In this document: piece by piece, positions 18,849-27,110 of the stretch | How the letters are laid out: the number at the start of each line of letters is the position of its first letter | Position numbering within the stretch: the stretch's first letter is position 1 | Assembly: GCA_029547025.1 (NCBI GenBank) | Contig: JAKPQA010000170.1 | Coordinates: 1 to 63,281 of the forward strand | Direction of reading: 5' to 3' | Length of the DNA stretch: 63,281 nt | Source of the DNA: Armatimonadota bacterium | Lineage (GTDB): Bacteria > Armatimonadota > Zipacnadia > UBA1398 > JAKPQA01 | The notes under the pieces: generated by a model | The model's input: the letters and a program-made list of their open reading frames with translations, nothing else | Told to the model about the DNA's origin: nothing | The model's database searches: none | Translations under genes and position numbers: made by a program

Positions 18849-19425
18849 CTACGGCGCTGGGGTGTTGATCTGGGTCACGTCCGAATCCCCCTGGACTTCC
18901 TCGCCCATCGCGTACTGCTTGTCGGGGTCCGCCGGAGGTGCGGGCGGAGGGGGTGGGTACTGCACCGAGCAGACGTCTGGCCTTGCGGTCGTCGCGGCCA
19001 CGAACGCATAGGATCGGGGACCCGAGTCCGGTGGGATGTACCAGGACTTGAGGATCGGGTTCGGGGAGGAGTACATCGTCACGGCCGCATTCCGCGTGTA
19101 GGTGTACTGGTAGTGGCCATTCGAGACCCGGTCGCTCTGCGCCCAGGAGGGATACTGCTCCCAGTCGAGCCGGAGCCTGCATGGCAGGTAGTTCGCTTGC
19201 GAGGTGTTGAACACGGCTTTGTGTTGCGTAGCACCGGTCACGAGCTGGCCTGCCGCATACGTGCCCGTGGTCGGCGAGAAGACCTTCGATGTGACGAGCA
19301 CCACTGTGGGTAGGACAACCTGAGCCGAGCACATGGTGCTTGTCATCACCAACAAAGCCAGCGCAGCGACGAGGGTCCCAGGCCAAGATACCGGGGAACT
19401 AGCTCTCTCTCTCTCTCTTGGTCAT
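18849..19425 (-). CDS. Exported proline-tailed protein with an out-of-frame start: candidate phase-variable gene
   Basis: The main frame (18849 to about 19420) encodes an exported protein whose signal peptide reads ASSPVSWPGTLVAALALLVM then TSTMCSA|Q. The mature part includes SQANYLPCRLRLDWEQYPSW and a PPPPPAPPADPD tail. That frame has no usable start before the signal peptide; the nearest is a weak in-frame TTG at 19355, inside the hydrophobic core. A well-formed start exists at ATG 19425..19423 (AAGGGATGGAG upstream, promoter at 19485-19514), followed by MTKRERE. It reads into eight AG units and then hits a stop. One added AG unit, or two lost, would join MTKRERER to the signal peptide. Read as sequenced, the gene is in an OFF state or the repeat is miscounted. 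Function unknown. Confidence 0.65.
19403..19418 (-). repeat. (AG)8 dinucleotide tract after the start codon (CT on plus strand)
   Basis: Eight CT units on the plus strand (AG on the coding minus strand) sit 5 nt after ATG 19425..19423. Dinucleotide tracts of this kind slip during replication, and each unit changes the reading frame of the signal peptide that follows. No comparable microsatellite was noticed elsewhere in this GC-rich window. Confidence 0.9.
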
Positions 19426-19484
19426 TCAACTCCATCCCTTCAGCGCGTGATCGCCATAGCTTATGACACCAACACAGGCAGGTA

Positions 19485-19514
19485 ACCATACGGCCTGGAC
19501 GACCTGTTGGTCAA
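19485..19514 (-). promoter_or_regulatory. Sigma70-like promoter for the AG-repeat gene
   Basis: On the minus strand TTGACC (19514..19509) and TATGGT (19490..19485) are separated by 18 nt. Transcription would begin near 19478, about 50 nt before ATG 19425, leaving room for the AAGGGATGGAG ribosome site. This supports ATG 19425 as the intended start of the repeat-containing gene. Confidence 0.5.
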
Positions 19515-19623
19515 GTAGTCTATAGGTCGGTGCGAAGCCGATGAACGCAGCCCCCCCACCCAGGGATCCGCCACGGCACCGCGAACCCTTCCGCGAGAGA
19601 CCACCCGGGACGGGAGAGACGCC

Positions 19624-21597
19624 ATGAACTGGTACGCGCGCGTCACGCGGAAGATGCACTTCGACATGCACACTCCGACTGCCGTGGAGGACGTGGGAGT
19701 CGACTTCGACGCCGAGCGGTTCGCCGACGAACTCGAGGCCGCCGGTGTCGAGGCCATCTGCTTCTTCGCCAAGTGCGCCTACGGCTGGAGCTACTACCCC
19801 ACCCGGGTGGGCCGCAGGCACCCCCACCTGGTTACCGATACCTTCCCGCCCGCGGTCGACGCCTGCCATCGGCGTGGTATCCGCGTGCTCGGCTACTACC
19901 ACGTCAGCGGATGCGAGTGGGCCGGCGATCACCCCGAGTGGCATGGCCGCAACGCCGACGGCTCCTCGCAGGGCGACGGCTCGATCCCCTACTCACTTTG
20001 CCCCATCGGCCCGGCCAGCGACGAGCTCATCATCCCTCAGTTGGTCGAGATTGTGACCCTCCAGCCCGCCGACGGCCTGTTCCTCGATGACCTCATCGGC
20101 TGGAAGACCTGCTACTGCGAGTCCTGCCGCGCCGGCTTCGGCCGCACCATGCCGGCTGGGCCGGCCGACGAGGGGTGGGATGACTACCTGGCTTGGCGCC
20201 GTGCCGCGGCGTCAGCGTTTTTCGGGCGCGCGGCCGCGGCCGTCCATGCCGCGCGGCCCGATGCCCTGTTCGGCGTCAACTACGCGGGTTCGTACCGGCA
20301 CCCGGACTTCCTGCCCCCGGGCCTCGACTACCTTACGGCCGATGTGCCCGAGCCCGAAAGCAGCTCACTCAACGCCAGCCTCCTGCTCCGCCAGCACGCG
20401 ACCCAGCCATTGCCGTGCGATGCCATGAACTCGCGCATGGTGCACTGGTGGGCCGACTGGACCCAGAAGCCCGTCACGGCCATCCGGCAAGAGTTTGCCA
20501 CCGTGCTCGCCAACGGCGGCACGACGTTCCTCGGCGACATCTGCTATCACCGCACTGCCATGCCCGATCCCGCCGTGCTCGCCAATGCGGGCCGGGCATT
20601 CGCCCTCGCACGCGAGGTCGAGCCGTGGGTCCACGACGCCGAGCCGGTCCCCGACATCGCCATCCTCAACAGCGCCGCGTCTCACTATTTGTCGTCGCGG
20701 AGCCCGAACGCCGACCCAGTTCCCGTCAAGGGCGTCCATCTGGCGCTGCTCGAGGCGGGCTTGCACACCCACATCCTCACCGAGGCGACCCTGGCAGAGC
20801 ATCTGCCGGCCTACCGGGGCCTGGTGGTGCCCGAGCAGGCCCACATCTCCGCGCAGGCGTGCAATGCCATACGCGAGTTCGTGCGCGCCGGCGGCGGGCT
20901 TGTCGTCGTCGGTGACTCGCCTCTCGCCGATATCCTCGGCGTTGAGCGCATCGGGACATTCGACGACGACCGCGCCTACCTCGTGTGTGAAGCGCCCGAC
21001 CTGTCCCCGCGCGACGAGGCCGCTTGCCCTCCCCGGCTCGTCCATGGCCGGGGCATCCGAGTGCGGCCCACGACCGCCGAGGTGCTGGCACCCCACGTGG
21101 CGCCGTTGGGGGGCGGGCCGCCTCACTCGGGCCCACCCCCTGACAGACCCAGCGGCGATCCGGCCATCACCCTCAATGACTATGGGGGCGGCCGGGCTGC
21201 ACTGGTCGCCCTCCCCGTGGCCACTGACTACTTCGGTCGAGGGCACGCGGCGCTCGCGCCGCTCATGGCGGGCCTCGTTCGCCGGGTCTGCACACCCCTG
21301 GTCGAGGTCCGCACTCCGGCACCCGTCGAGGTGTCGCTGCTGCGCCGGGGATCCTCTCTGCTGGTCCATCTGGTGAACTATACGGCTTCACGCCACCCGG
21401 GCCGGCCGGCCACCGTCGACCACATCACGCCCGTGCACGAGGTGGTCGTACGCCTACGCCTCGCAGGAGAGCCGCACTTGGTGGGCGGCAGCGATGAGGC
21501 TTGGGCGGCCGTCCAAGTTGAGGGCGGGCTGGACCTGGTGCTGCCACGTCTGGACCTGTGGGCCTGCGCTGAGGTGAGTCTGGCCGGGGCCCCGTAG
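19624..21597 (+). CDS. Glycoside-hydrolase-like protein with beta-galactosidase trimerisation-type domain (GHL6-like)
   Basis: ATG 19624 follows GGGAGAG. The 657-residue protein starts NWYARVTRKMHFDMHTP, a motif of the hypothetical glycosyl hydrolase 6 group and its fucosidase-like relatives. The barrel has RGIRVLGYYHVSGCEW, DGLFLDDLIGWKTCYCESC (an acidic strand end plus a CxxC-like loop) and WTQKPVTAIRQEFATVLANG. Residues about 345-450 form a Rossmann-like domain (VKGVHLALLEAGLHTHIL, AYRGLVVPEQAHIS) like the trimerisation domain of GH42 enzymes. No signal peptide is present, so it probably acts in the cytoplasm on imported sugars, or uses an unusual export route. The reaction is unassigned. 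Confidence 0.8.
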   Translation: MNWYARVTRKMHFDMHTPTAVEDVGVDFDAERFADELEAAGVEAICFFAKCAYGWSYYPTRVGRRHPHLVTDTFPPAVDACHRRGIRVLGYYHVSGCEWAGDHPEWHGRNADGSSQGDGSIPYSLCPIGPASDELIIPQLVEIVTLQPADGLFLDDLIGWKTCYCESCRAGFGRTMPAGPADEGWDDYLAWRRAAASAFFGRAAAAVHAARPDALFGVNYAGSYRHPDFLPPGLDYLTADVPEPESSSLNASLLLRQHATQPLPCDAMNSRMVHWWADWTQKPVTAIRQEFATVLANGGTTFLGDICYHRTAMPDPAVLANAGRAFALAREVEPWVHDAEPVPDIAILNSAASHYLSSRSPNADPVPVKGVHLALLEAGLHTHILTEATLAEHLPAYRGLVVPEQAHISAQACNAIREFVRAGGGLVVVGDSPLADILGVERIGTFDDDRAYLVCEAPDLSPRDEAACPPRLVHGRGIRVRPTTAEVLAPHVAPLGGGPPHSGPPPDRPSGDPAITLNDYGGGRAALVALPVATDYFGRGHAALAPLMAGLVRRVCTPLVEVRTPAPVEVSLLRRGSSLLVHLVNYTASRHPGRPATVDHITPVHEVVVRLRLAGEPHLVGGSDEAWAAVQVEGGLDLVLPRLDLWACAEVSLAGAP

Positions 21598-21697
21598 TTG
21601 GGCCGGCGCAGGTTCGGCGAACACCAGCCGGGAACACTGAGTCGGCTTGTGGGGAATCCGCTGATCTGGGGCCCGGGTCGGCCTCGAATGGGGTACC

Positions 21698-22795
21698 ATG
21701 CGCATCGGCCACGTTACATTCAGCTACCACCCAATCACCGGCGGGGGTGACACTTACCTCGCCGAGTTGCTGAAGGTGCTCGAAGCCGACGGCCACGACC
21801 AGCGCGTCTACCAGCGTCCCGTGCCCGGCCCGCCACCGGACGGCGTGCGCTACATACCCGACCCCCTGGGCTGCCGGCTCCGCCGCGGGCAGTTCTGGAC
21901 AGTACCCCTGGGCCTCCGCCGCCTGCGCGGCGAGTTGGCCTCCGAGGACATCCTTATTGCTCACTACCCAAACTACCATTGGGCCATCGAGTGGCACCCG
22001 CGTACCGTGCTCATCTCGCACGGCGTGTTCTGGGATGACCGGCCCGGGGCGCTGCGCAGCCAGATCAAGCGCCGTCTCGCACTTCGGGCCTACCGGTCCG
22101 CGGGGCAAGTCGTTGCCAATGACACCTTCTACCTCCGCGAGATGGGCGAGGATGTGCCCATTGGTGCGGATCCCTTTGTCGAGGTGGCCCCCGGCCGATG
22201 GTTCATCCCCAACTGCGTGGACACCGAGAGGTTTCGGCCGGTGATGCCGATGGAGGGGCTGTCCCGCCTGGCTCCGGTCCTTGTGCCCCGCAACCTGTTC
22301 CGCAATCGGGGCGTTCACCTGGCGATCCAGGCTTTCGCGCTTCTGGCGCCGGACTTCCCCGAGACCAACCTCGTCGTGGTCGGGGCGGACTCCCAGCCCG
22401 AGTATCGCGCCGAGTGCGATGTCCTGGTCCGCCGGCTCGGTCTCGAAGCCCGCGTGGTCTTCTACGGCCCGGTGAGCTGGCGGCGCATGCCGCAGATCTA
22501 CTCGTCCGCCCGCGTGACTGTGATCCCGTCGCTCAGCGGCGAGGGCACCTCACTCGCCGCGCTCGAGTCCATGGCCTGCGGGACGCCCGCCGTGACCACG
22601 GCCGTCGCGGGCCTGCTCGACCTGCCGGCTGTCCACGCCGATCCCCGCCCCGCGCCCCTGGCGGCCGCCCTGGGCCAGGTGCTTTCCGACCGCGACCGCG
22701 TCGCCGCCGACCAGGCCAGAGCTGTCCGCGAGCGGTTCAGCCTCGATCGGTGGGCCGAGGCCTGGCTCAGGGTGGTCCGGGCGGTGGCGGAGTGA
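21698..22795 (+). CDS. Family 4 glycosyltransferase (GT-B fold)
   Basis: The 365-residue protein begins with the glycine-rich N-terminal strand of GT4 enzymes (MRIGHVTFSYHPITGGGDTY). It carries the C-terminal EX7E-type signature GEGTSLAALESMACGTPAV, which contacts the sugar-nucleotide donor. A retaining transfer of a sugar to a lipid-linked or surface glycan acceptor is expected. No membrane segment is seen. The ribosome site before ATG 21698 is weak. Its stop overlaps the GTG start of the next glycosyltransferase by 4 nt, so the two are translationally coupled and probably build the same surface polysaccharide. Confidence 0.9.
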   Translation: MRIGHVTFSYHPITGGGDTYLAELLKVLEADGHDQRVYQRPVPGPPPDGVRYIPDPLGCRLRRGQFWTVPLGLRRLRGELASEDILIAHYPNYHWAIEWHPRTVLISHGVFWDDRPGALRSQIKRRLALRAYRSAGQVVANDTFYLREMGEDVPIGADPFVEVAPGRWFIPNCVDTERFRPVMPMEGLSRLAPVLVPRNLFRNRGVHLAIQAFALLAPDFPETNLVVVGADSQPEYRAECDVLVRRLGLEARVVFYGPVSWRRMPQIYSSARVTVIPSLSGEGTSLAALESMACGTPAVTTAVAGLLDLPAVHADPRPAPLAAALGQVLSDRDRVAADQARAVRERFSLDRWAEAWLRVVRAVAE

Positions 22796-23649
22796 TCTCC
22801 GTCTGCATCGTGAACTGGAACACCCGCGACCACCTGCTGGCGTGCCTTGCCAGCGTGGCCGAGAGCCGAGCCAGCGCCCCCCTGGAGGTCGTGGTTGTCG
22901 ACAACGCGTCGACCGACGGCAGCGTCGAGGCCGTCCGGCGTGACCATCCGGATGTGAAGCTGATCGCCAACGGCGAGAACAGGGGCTATGCGGCAGGCAA
23001 CAACCAAGCCATTGCCGCCTCCACGGGCGAGTTCGTGGCCCTGCTCAACCCGGATGTCGTTCTCCCACCCGACGGCCTGGAGGCCATGGCCGAGTTCCTC
23101 CGCACTCACCCGGAAGCCGCTGGAGTGGCGCCGAAGCTGATCCTGCCCGATGGCTCCGTGCAGAGGTCCGTCAGGGACTTCCCCGGCCCGCTGGAGGTGT
23201 TCTGCGAGCTGACGAGGCTCTCCCGCGTTTTCCCGCGGAGCCGGCGGCTGGCCCGTTACTGGTTGCCGGACCTCGACTACGACACACCGCAGCCCGTGCC
23301 CCAGCCCATGGCGAGCTGCCTCATGCTGCGCCGCTCGGACCTGGAGCGCCTCGGCGGCTTCGACGAAGCATTCCCCATCTTCTTCAACGATGTCGACCTC
23401 TCATACCGGCTCCATCTTGCTGGAAGACTCACCTACCTCCTCTCCAGCGTGTGCGTCCGCCACTTCCACGGAGCCTCCACGCGCCAGGTGCGTCGGGAGA
23501 TGGCCTGGGAGTCGGCCCGAAGCCTCTGCGCCTACTACCGGAAGCACTATCATGGGCGCCTCTCGCCTCTGATCTACTACCCGCTGGTGAGCCTCATCCG
23601 CCTCGCTGGTATTGTGCGCTGGCTGGCGTCCGTATCACCGCGGCGCTGA
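22792..23649 (+). CDS. Family 2 glycosyltransferase (rhamnosyltransferase WbbL-like)
   Basis: GTG 22792 overlaps the upstream TGA (GTGA) and opens directly on the family's first strand (ISVCIVNWNTRDHLLACLAS); the frame is open upstream, but that part is a shadow of the GT4 gene. The 285-residue product shows VVVVDNASTDGS, the donor/metal site LLNPDVVL, SCLMLRRSDLERLGGFDE and IFFNDVDLSYRL, all typical of GT-A enzymes of the WbbL group. An inverting transfer, possibly of rhamnose, to a surface glycan is likely, but the sugar is inferred from family only. Confidence 0.9.
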   Translation: MISVCIVNWNTRDHLLACLASVAESRASAPLEVVVVDNASTDGSVEAVRRDHPDVKLIANGENRGYAAGNNQAIAASTGEFVALLNPDVVLPPDGLEAMAEFLRTHPEAAGVAPKLILPDGSVQRSVRDFPGPLEVFCELTRLSRVFPRSRRLARYWLPDLDYDTPQPVPQPMASCLMLRRSDLERLGGFDEAFPIFFNDVDLSYRLHLAGRLTYLLSSVCVRHFHGASTRQVRREMAWESARSLCAYYRKHYHGRLSPLIYYPLVSLIRLAGIVRWLASVSPRR

Positions 23650-23736
23650 CCGTCCATTGGCCCAAGGGTTCGGTGGCTCGCGTGCCGAATGTACTTCCCG
23701 TCAGTCCCGGACCCACCTGGGATAGGGGGACATCCC

Positions 23737-23964
23737 ATGCGAGTGCCCCGAAGCCGCCTGGAGATCGCCCAGACCCACGAGGGGAAGAAGTCGCAGCACG
23801 GATGGCTCGTGATCAACGTGGCGGGCCTGGAGCTTGAGGGCGTGTCGAGGATCCATGTGAACCTCGATGAGGTGGAGGCGCTGAGGACCAAGCGCGATGC
23901 CGTGTCGTCGCGCCTGGCCGAGCTGTTCGGTCCGGCCAACGATGATGACCTGATTCCGGAGTAG
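23737..23964 (+). CDS. Small hypothetical protein coupled to the VirB11-like ATPase
   Basis: ATG 23737 lies 6 nt after GGGGGA, giving 75 residues (RVPRSRLEIAQTHEGKKSQH, then a strand GWLVINVAGLELEGVSRIHV, then a charged helix). No known family was recognised. The stop codon shares one base with the GTG start proposed for the ATPase, so the two are almost certainly co-translated. The short beta hairpin followed by a helix could be an adaptor or a partner subunit for that ATPase, as an inference from coupling alone. Confidence 0.65.
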   Translation: MRVPRSRLEIAQTHEGKKSQHGWLVINVAGLELEGVSRIHVNLDEVEALRTKRDAVSSRLAELFGPANDDDLIPE

Positions 23965-24713
23965 TGCTTGGCTCGATGAATGATGTCGGAACGCGGAATC
24001 TGCTGGAGATCGAGGCCCTCAACCAGCGCGGTGGACGGATGCTCAGCTTCGTGGATCTGGTCGACGCCGGGACGATGTCGGCCGATCTGGCCGCCTTTCT
24101 GCTGGCGGCGGTTCGCTCCGGTGCGAGCTTCATCACCGGGGCTCGGCCGGGCGGCGCAGGCAAGAGCACGGTCCTCGCCTCCCTGCTCTCCTTCCTGCCG
24201 CCGGGCGAGCGCATCGTATGCGTCGCCGGGCGAGACCTGAACTCGCTGCCCCCCCACGCCTGCCTGCTGGCGCACGAGATCGGCGATGGCCCCTACTACG
24301 GCTATATCTGGGGCCGCGACGTGGGTCGCTGGCTCGGCCATGCTCGAGACGGCACGCGAGTCGCCTCGTGCATCCATGCCGACACCATTGACCAGGTCTA
24401 CGACGTCTTCGCCAGCCCGGCGCTGGCCATTCCGCGCGATGACTGGAGTCTGTTGCGCCTCGCCGTCTTCTTGCATGTGGACCGCCAGTCGGGTAGCATC
24501 CGTCGGAGAGTCTCTACCGTCTACTGGACACCCCCTGGCCGAGACTGGCCCCAGGTGGTATTCCGCTGGGATCCGGATGGAGACCGGTTCCTTCAGGAGT
24601 GCGATCCCGGCCTGGACGGCGGTGAGTGGGACCGGGCCCGAGTGGATATCGATCGGGTGTTCCATCGAGGCCTGAGGCAGCTTGGCGAGGTTCGCGACGC
24701 ATTGTCGCCATGA
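23964..24713 (+). CDS. Minimal VirB11/CpaF-like P-loop ATPase
   Basis: The 249-residue protein (GTG 23964; ATG 23976 is an alternative) has Walker A GARPGGAGKST at residues 59-69 after a helical segment (DLAAFLLAAVRSGASFIT). A later acidic strand reads ERIVCVAGRDLNSLP, and an ASCIHADTIDQVYDVF segment matches the conserved His box (T/S-x-HA) of secretion and pilus ATPases. Typical CpaF, VirB11 or PilT proteins have 330-450 residues and an N-terminal domain that is missing here. The window holds no other secretion or pilus gene. Its role is open; a stand-alone motor working with the 75-residue partner is one reading. Confidence 0.7.
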   Translation: MLGSMNDVGTRNLLEIEALNQRGGRMLSFVDLVDAGTMSADLAAFLLAAVRSGASFITGARPGGAGKSTVLASLLSFLPPGERIVCVAGRDLNSLPPHACLLAHEIGDGPYYGYIWGRDVGRWLGHARDGTRVASCIHADTIDQVYDVFASPALAIPRDDWSLLRLAVFLHVDRQSGSIRRRVSTVYWTPPGRDWPQVVFRWDPDGDRFLQECDPGLDGGEWDRARVDIDRVFHRGLRQLGEVRDALSP

Positions 24714-24862
24714 GTGGCGGAACCTTCGCGGCCGACGGCAGTTGAGGTACACGGGCACGCGTCGACTCCACCGCAGAGTGCTGTTCCAGATCCGCAGTCG
24801 GGGCCAGCCCCCCCACCTTGGGTGGTGCGGCGGCCCACATACACATGAGGAGTTGTCACCGA

Positions 24863-25465
24863 GTGAGAGCCCCAGCAGTTGTCCCCATGGCCGCCATTGC
24901 CCTCGTGATGCTCGGCGTCGGGCATGCGTTGGCCGTTGTCGGCAATCCCGTGGCGCTGACCGAGCAGGCGGAGGCCTACGAGCTCAAAGGCCAGTACTCG
25001 AGTGCTGCCGCCGCTCGCGACCGGGCTGTGAGCTATGCCAAGAGAACGCTCGAATCGCTCAAGTCCAGCAACTCGGCCGCCGCGAAGCGCGATCGAGCTC
25101 TGGCGCAGAGCCTCATCGCCGAGAACCAGCGTTGGGCAGCCGAAGACCGGGCTGGCGGCGGGAAGCTCGTTCACGTCAAGGAAGAGATGCAGTTCGTCGC
25201 CGCCAAGCTCCAGCCCGTGAAGGCTCTGGAGAGCCGTTACCAGCAGCTCAAGGCTAAGGGTGCCAACAAGGACGCAGAGTCGGCGCGTCAGCAAGCCGTG
25301 CAGCAAAGAAAGGCCTTCATTGCGACGCTAAATCAGAAGATCAGCGCTCTGGACGGCATGGTTAACCGGAAGGAGAAGGGCTGGGAGGCCCGCAAGATAG
25401 AGGCTGACTACTACCGGGGCGTGCTTGCCCGCTGGCAGTGGTCTCTTGCGACGCTGTCCGCCTAG
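24863..25465 (+). CDS. Exported coiled-coil protein of unknown function
   Basis: GTG 24863 is 10 nt after AGGAG and opens a clean signal peptide (RAPAVVPMAAIALVMLGVGHALA|V); an ATG at 24845 lacks a ribosome site. The mature part (about 175 residues) is almost entirely charged helix with long heptad-like runs (ALTEQAEAYELKGQYSSAAA; KALESRYQQLKAKGANKDAE), predicting an elongated coiled coil in the periplasm or at the surface. No family was recognised. It follows the ATPase gene by 149 nt on the same strand and precedes the propeller gene by 121 nt, so operon membership is possible but not shown. Confidence 0.75.
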   Translation: MRAPAVVPMAAIALVMLGVGHALAVVGNPVALTEQAEAYELKGQYSSAAAARDRAVSYAKRTLESLKSSNSAAAKRDRALAQSLIAENQRWAAEDRAGGGKLVHVKEEMQFVAAKLQPVKALESRYQQLKAKGANKDAESARQQAVQQRKAFIATLNQKISALDGMVNRKEKGWEARKIEADYYRGVLARWQWSLATLSA

Positions 25466-25586
25466 GTCCGCCGGCCCACTTGGGTGCCGTTACCGTTTGG
25501 CGTTTCCGTGCGTTTCTTGATTGGGTCCCGGTCCGGCCGGGGATTGTGTTAGCTCGGCCGCCTCATCTGTGGAGGAGCGAGTAGCG

Positions 25587-27110
25587 TTGCATAGTGCCTA
25601 TTCCGTTGTACTTACTCGCCGGTCCGCCCACCGCGGACTGGCGCTCTTGGGCGCGGCTTGGCTCGCCAGCGTCGCCACTCCAGCCCATGCAGTGGTTCCG
25701 GGGCTCTTCCAGCCGCTCCAACAGCTCATGGCGGTGCTCCCGGGTATCCTCGCCATGGCCTTTGCGGGTGTCCTCCTCTGGTTCGGCTCGGTGCGCCGGT
25801 TCATCGGGCACTGGGCCCGGGTTCTCATCAGGCGACCCAAGTTGGCCGGAGCCCTCGCCGTGGTGATCGCTGTGGCGGTCCCGGGTTATGTGGCCCTCTC
25901 CACTCGTGGTGTTCGTGCGGCGGCCGACTCCGGCCCGACCAATGCCGACTGGCCTTGCTTCCGCGGGAACATCGCCCGAACCGGCCACGTCGACGACGTC
26001 GCTCCTCCCAAGGCGCCCCGGGTCATCTGGAAGTTCCGCGAGCTCCTGCCTACCGACCACGAACCATTCAGCAGCTCGCCCGCCGTGGCCGACGGCAAGG
26101 TGTACGCCGCTTCCTGGGGTGGGGTTCTTTACTGCTTCGACGCCGCCACCGGTGAGCGAAAGTGGACCTGGAAGTCCGAGACTGGCATACCCATCCACTC
26201 ATCACCGGCGGTGGCTAATGGCCGCGTGTACGTCGGTGAGGGCCTTCACATGGATGGCGACTGCTCGCTGTACTGCATCGCCGAGGACGCTCAGGGCCAG
26301 CCGACGGTGCTCTGGAAGTATACATCAACTTCCCACATGGAATCCAGCGCGCAGATCGTCGACGGCAAGCTGTACACCGGTGCCGGAGACGATGGAGTGC
26401 TCTGCCTCAACGCCGACACCGGTGAGCTCATCTGGCAGTATGCCGGGGTCCATTCCGACTGCGCCCCTCTCGTTGCAGACGGCCGGTGCTACTTTGGCAC
26501 TGCGTACAGCTTCGATGCACCGCGCCGGCTGATCGCCGTCGACGCCGGAACCGGGGCCGAGATCTGGCATGTGGACTACGAGTACGACGTCTGGGGTGCG
26601 CCGGCCGCCGACGGAGACTTCATCTACGTTGGCATCGGCAATGGTAATGTCGATATCAGCGATGAGAACCCGTACGGTGAAGTCCAGTGCCTCGAGGCCG
26701 CCACGGGCAACATCGTCTGGTCCTTCAAGCCCAAGGACAGCGTCCTCGGTGCGGTAGCGGTGAGCGATGGCAAGGTCTTCGCCGGCTCCCGCGATGGTAA
26801 CCTCTACGCTCTCGACGCAAAGACAGGTGCCCAGGTCTTCGCCTTTGCCACGTCGTCGCCGGACGACCCCAAGGCCATCGTGTCGTCCCCGGCCGTGACA
26901 GATGGCCAGGTTATCTTCGGGTGTGAGGATGGCAAGCTCCGCGGAATCGACGCGGCGTCTGGCCAGCTTGTCTGGGAGTTTGATGCAGGCAGCCTCGACT
27001 CGCTTGCGCCTACCGATGCCCGTATACTCCCCTCCCCGGCCGTTGCCGGCGGTCGCGTGTACGTGGGCTCCGACAACTTCTTCTTCTTCTGCGTGGGCGA
27101 CGCGGCATGA
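25587..27110 (+). CDS. Membrane-anchored PQQ-type beta-propeller protein
   Basis: TTG 25587 lies 9-11 nt after GGAGGAG and leads into a signal sequence (HRGLALLGAAWLASVATPAHA); upstream in-frame starts have no ribosome site. The 507-residue protein has two further hydrophobic segments (about 46-66 and 87-107), then from residue 120 a propeller opening with DWPCFRGNIARTGHV. It is built of repeated [S]SPAV.[DN]G.VY....G.LY..[DN]..TG blocks like BamB/PQQ-repeat domains. The propeller should lie outside the membrane. No quinoprotein dehydrogenase cofactor signature was found, so a scaffold or sensor role is as likely as an enzyme. It overlaps the next gene by 4 nt (ATGA). Confidence 0.83.
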   Translation: MHSAYSVVLTRRSAHRGLALLGAAWLASVATPAHAVVPGLFQPLQQLMAVLPGILAMAFAGVLLWFGSVRRFIGHWARVLIRRPKLAGALAVVIAVAVPGYVALSTRGVRAAADSGPTNADWPCFRGNIARTGHVDDVAPPKAPRVIWKFRELLPTDHEPFSSSPAVADGKVYAASWGGVLYCFDAATGERKWTWKSETGIPIHSSPAVANGRVYVGEGLHMDGDCSLYCIAEDAQGQPTVLWKYTSTSHMESSAQIVDGKLYTGAGDDGVLCLNADTGELIWQYAGVHSDCAPLVADGRCYFGTAYSFDAPRRLIAVDAGTGAEIWHVDYEYDVWGAPAADGDFIYVGIGNGNVDISDENPYGEVQCLEAATGNIVWSFKPKDSVLGAVAVSDGKVFAGSRDGNLYALDAKTGAQVFAFATSSPDDPKAIVSSPAVTDGQVIFGCEDGKLRGIDAASGQLVWEFDAGSLDSLAPTDARILPSPAVAGGRVYVGSDNFFFFCVGDAA

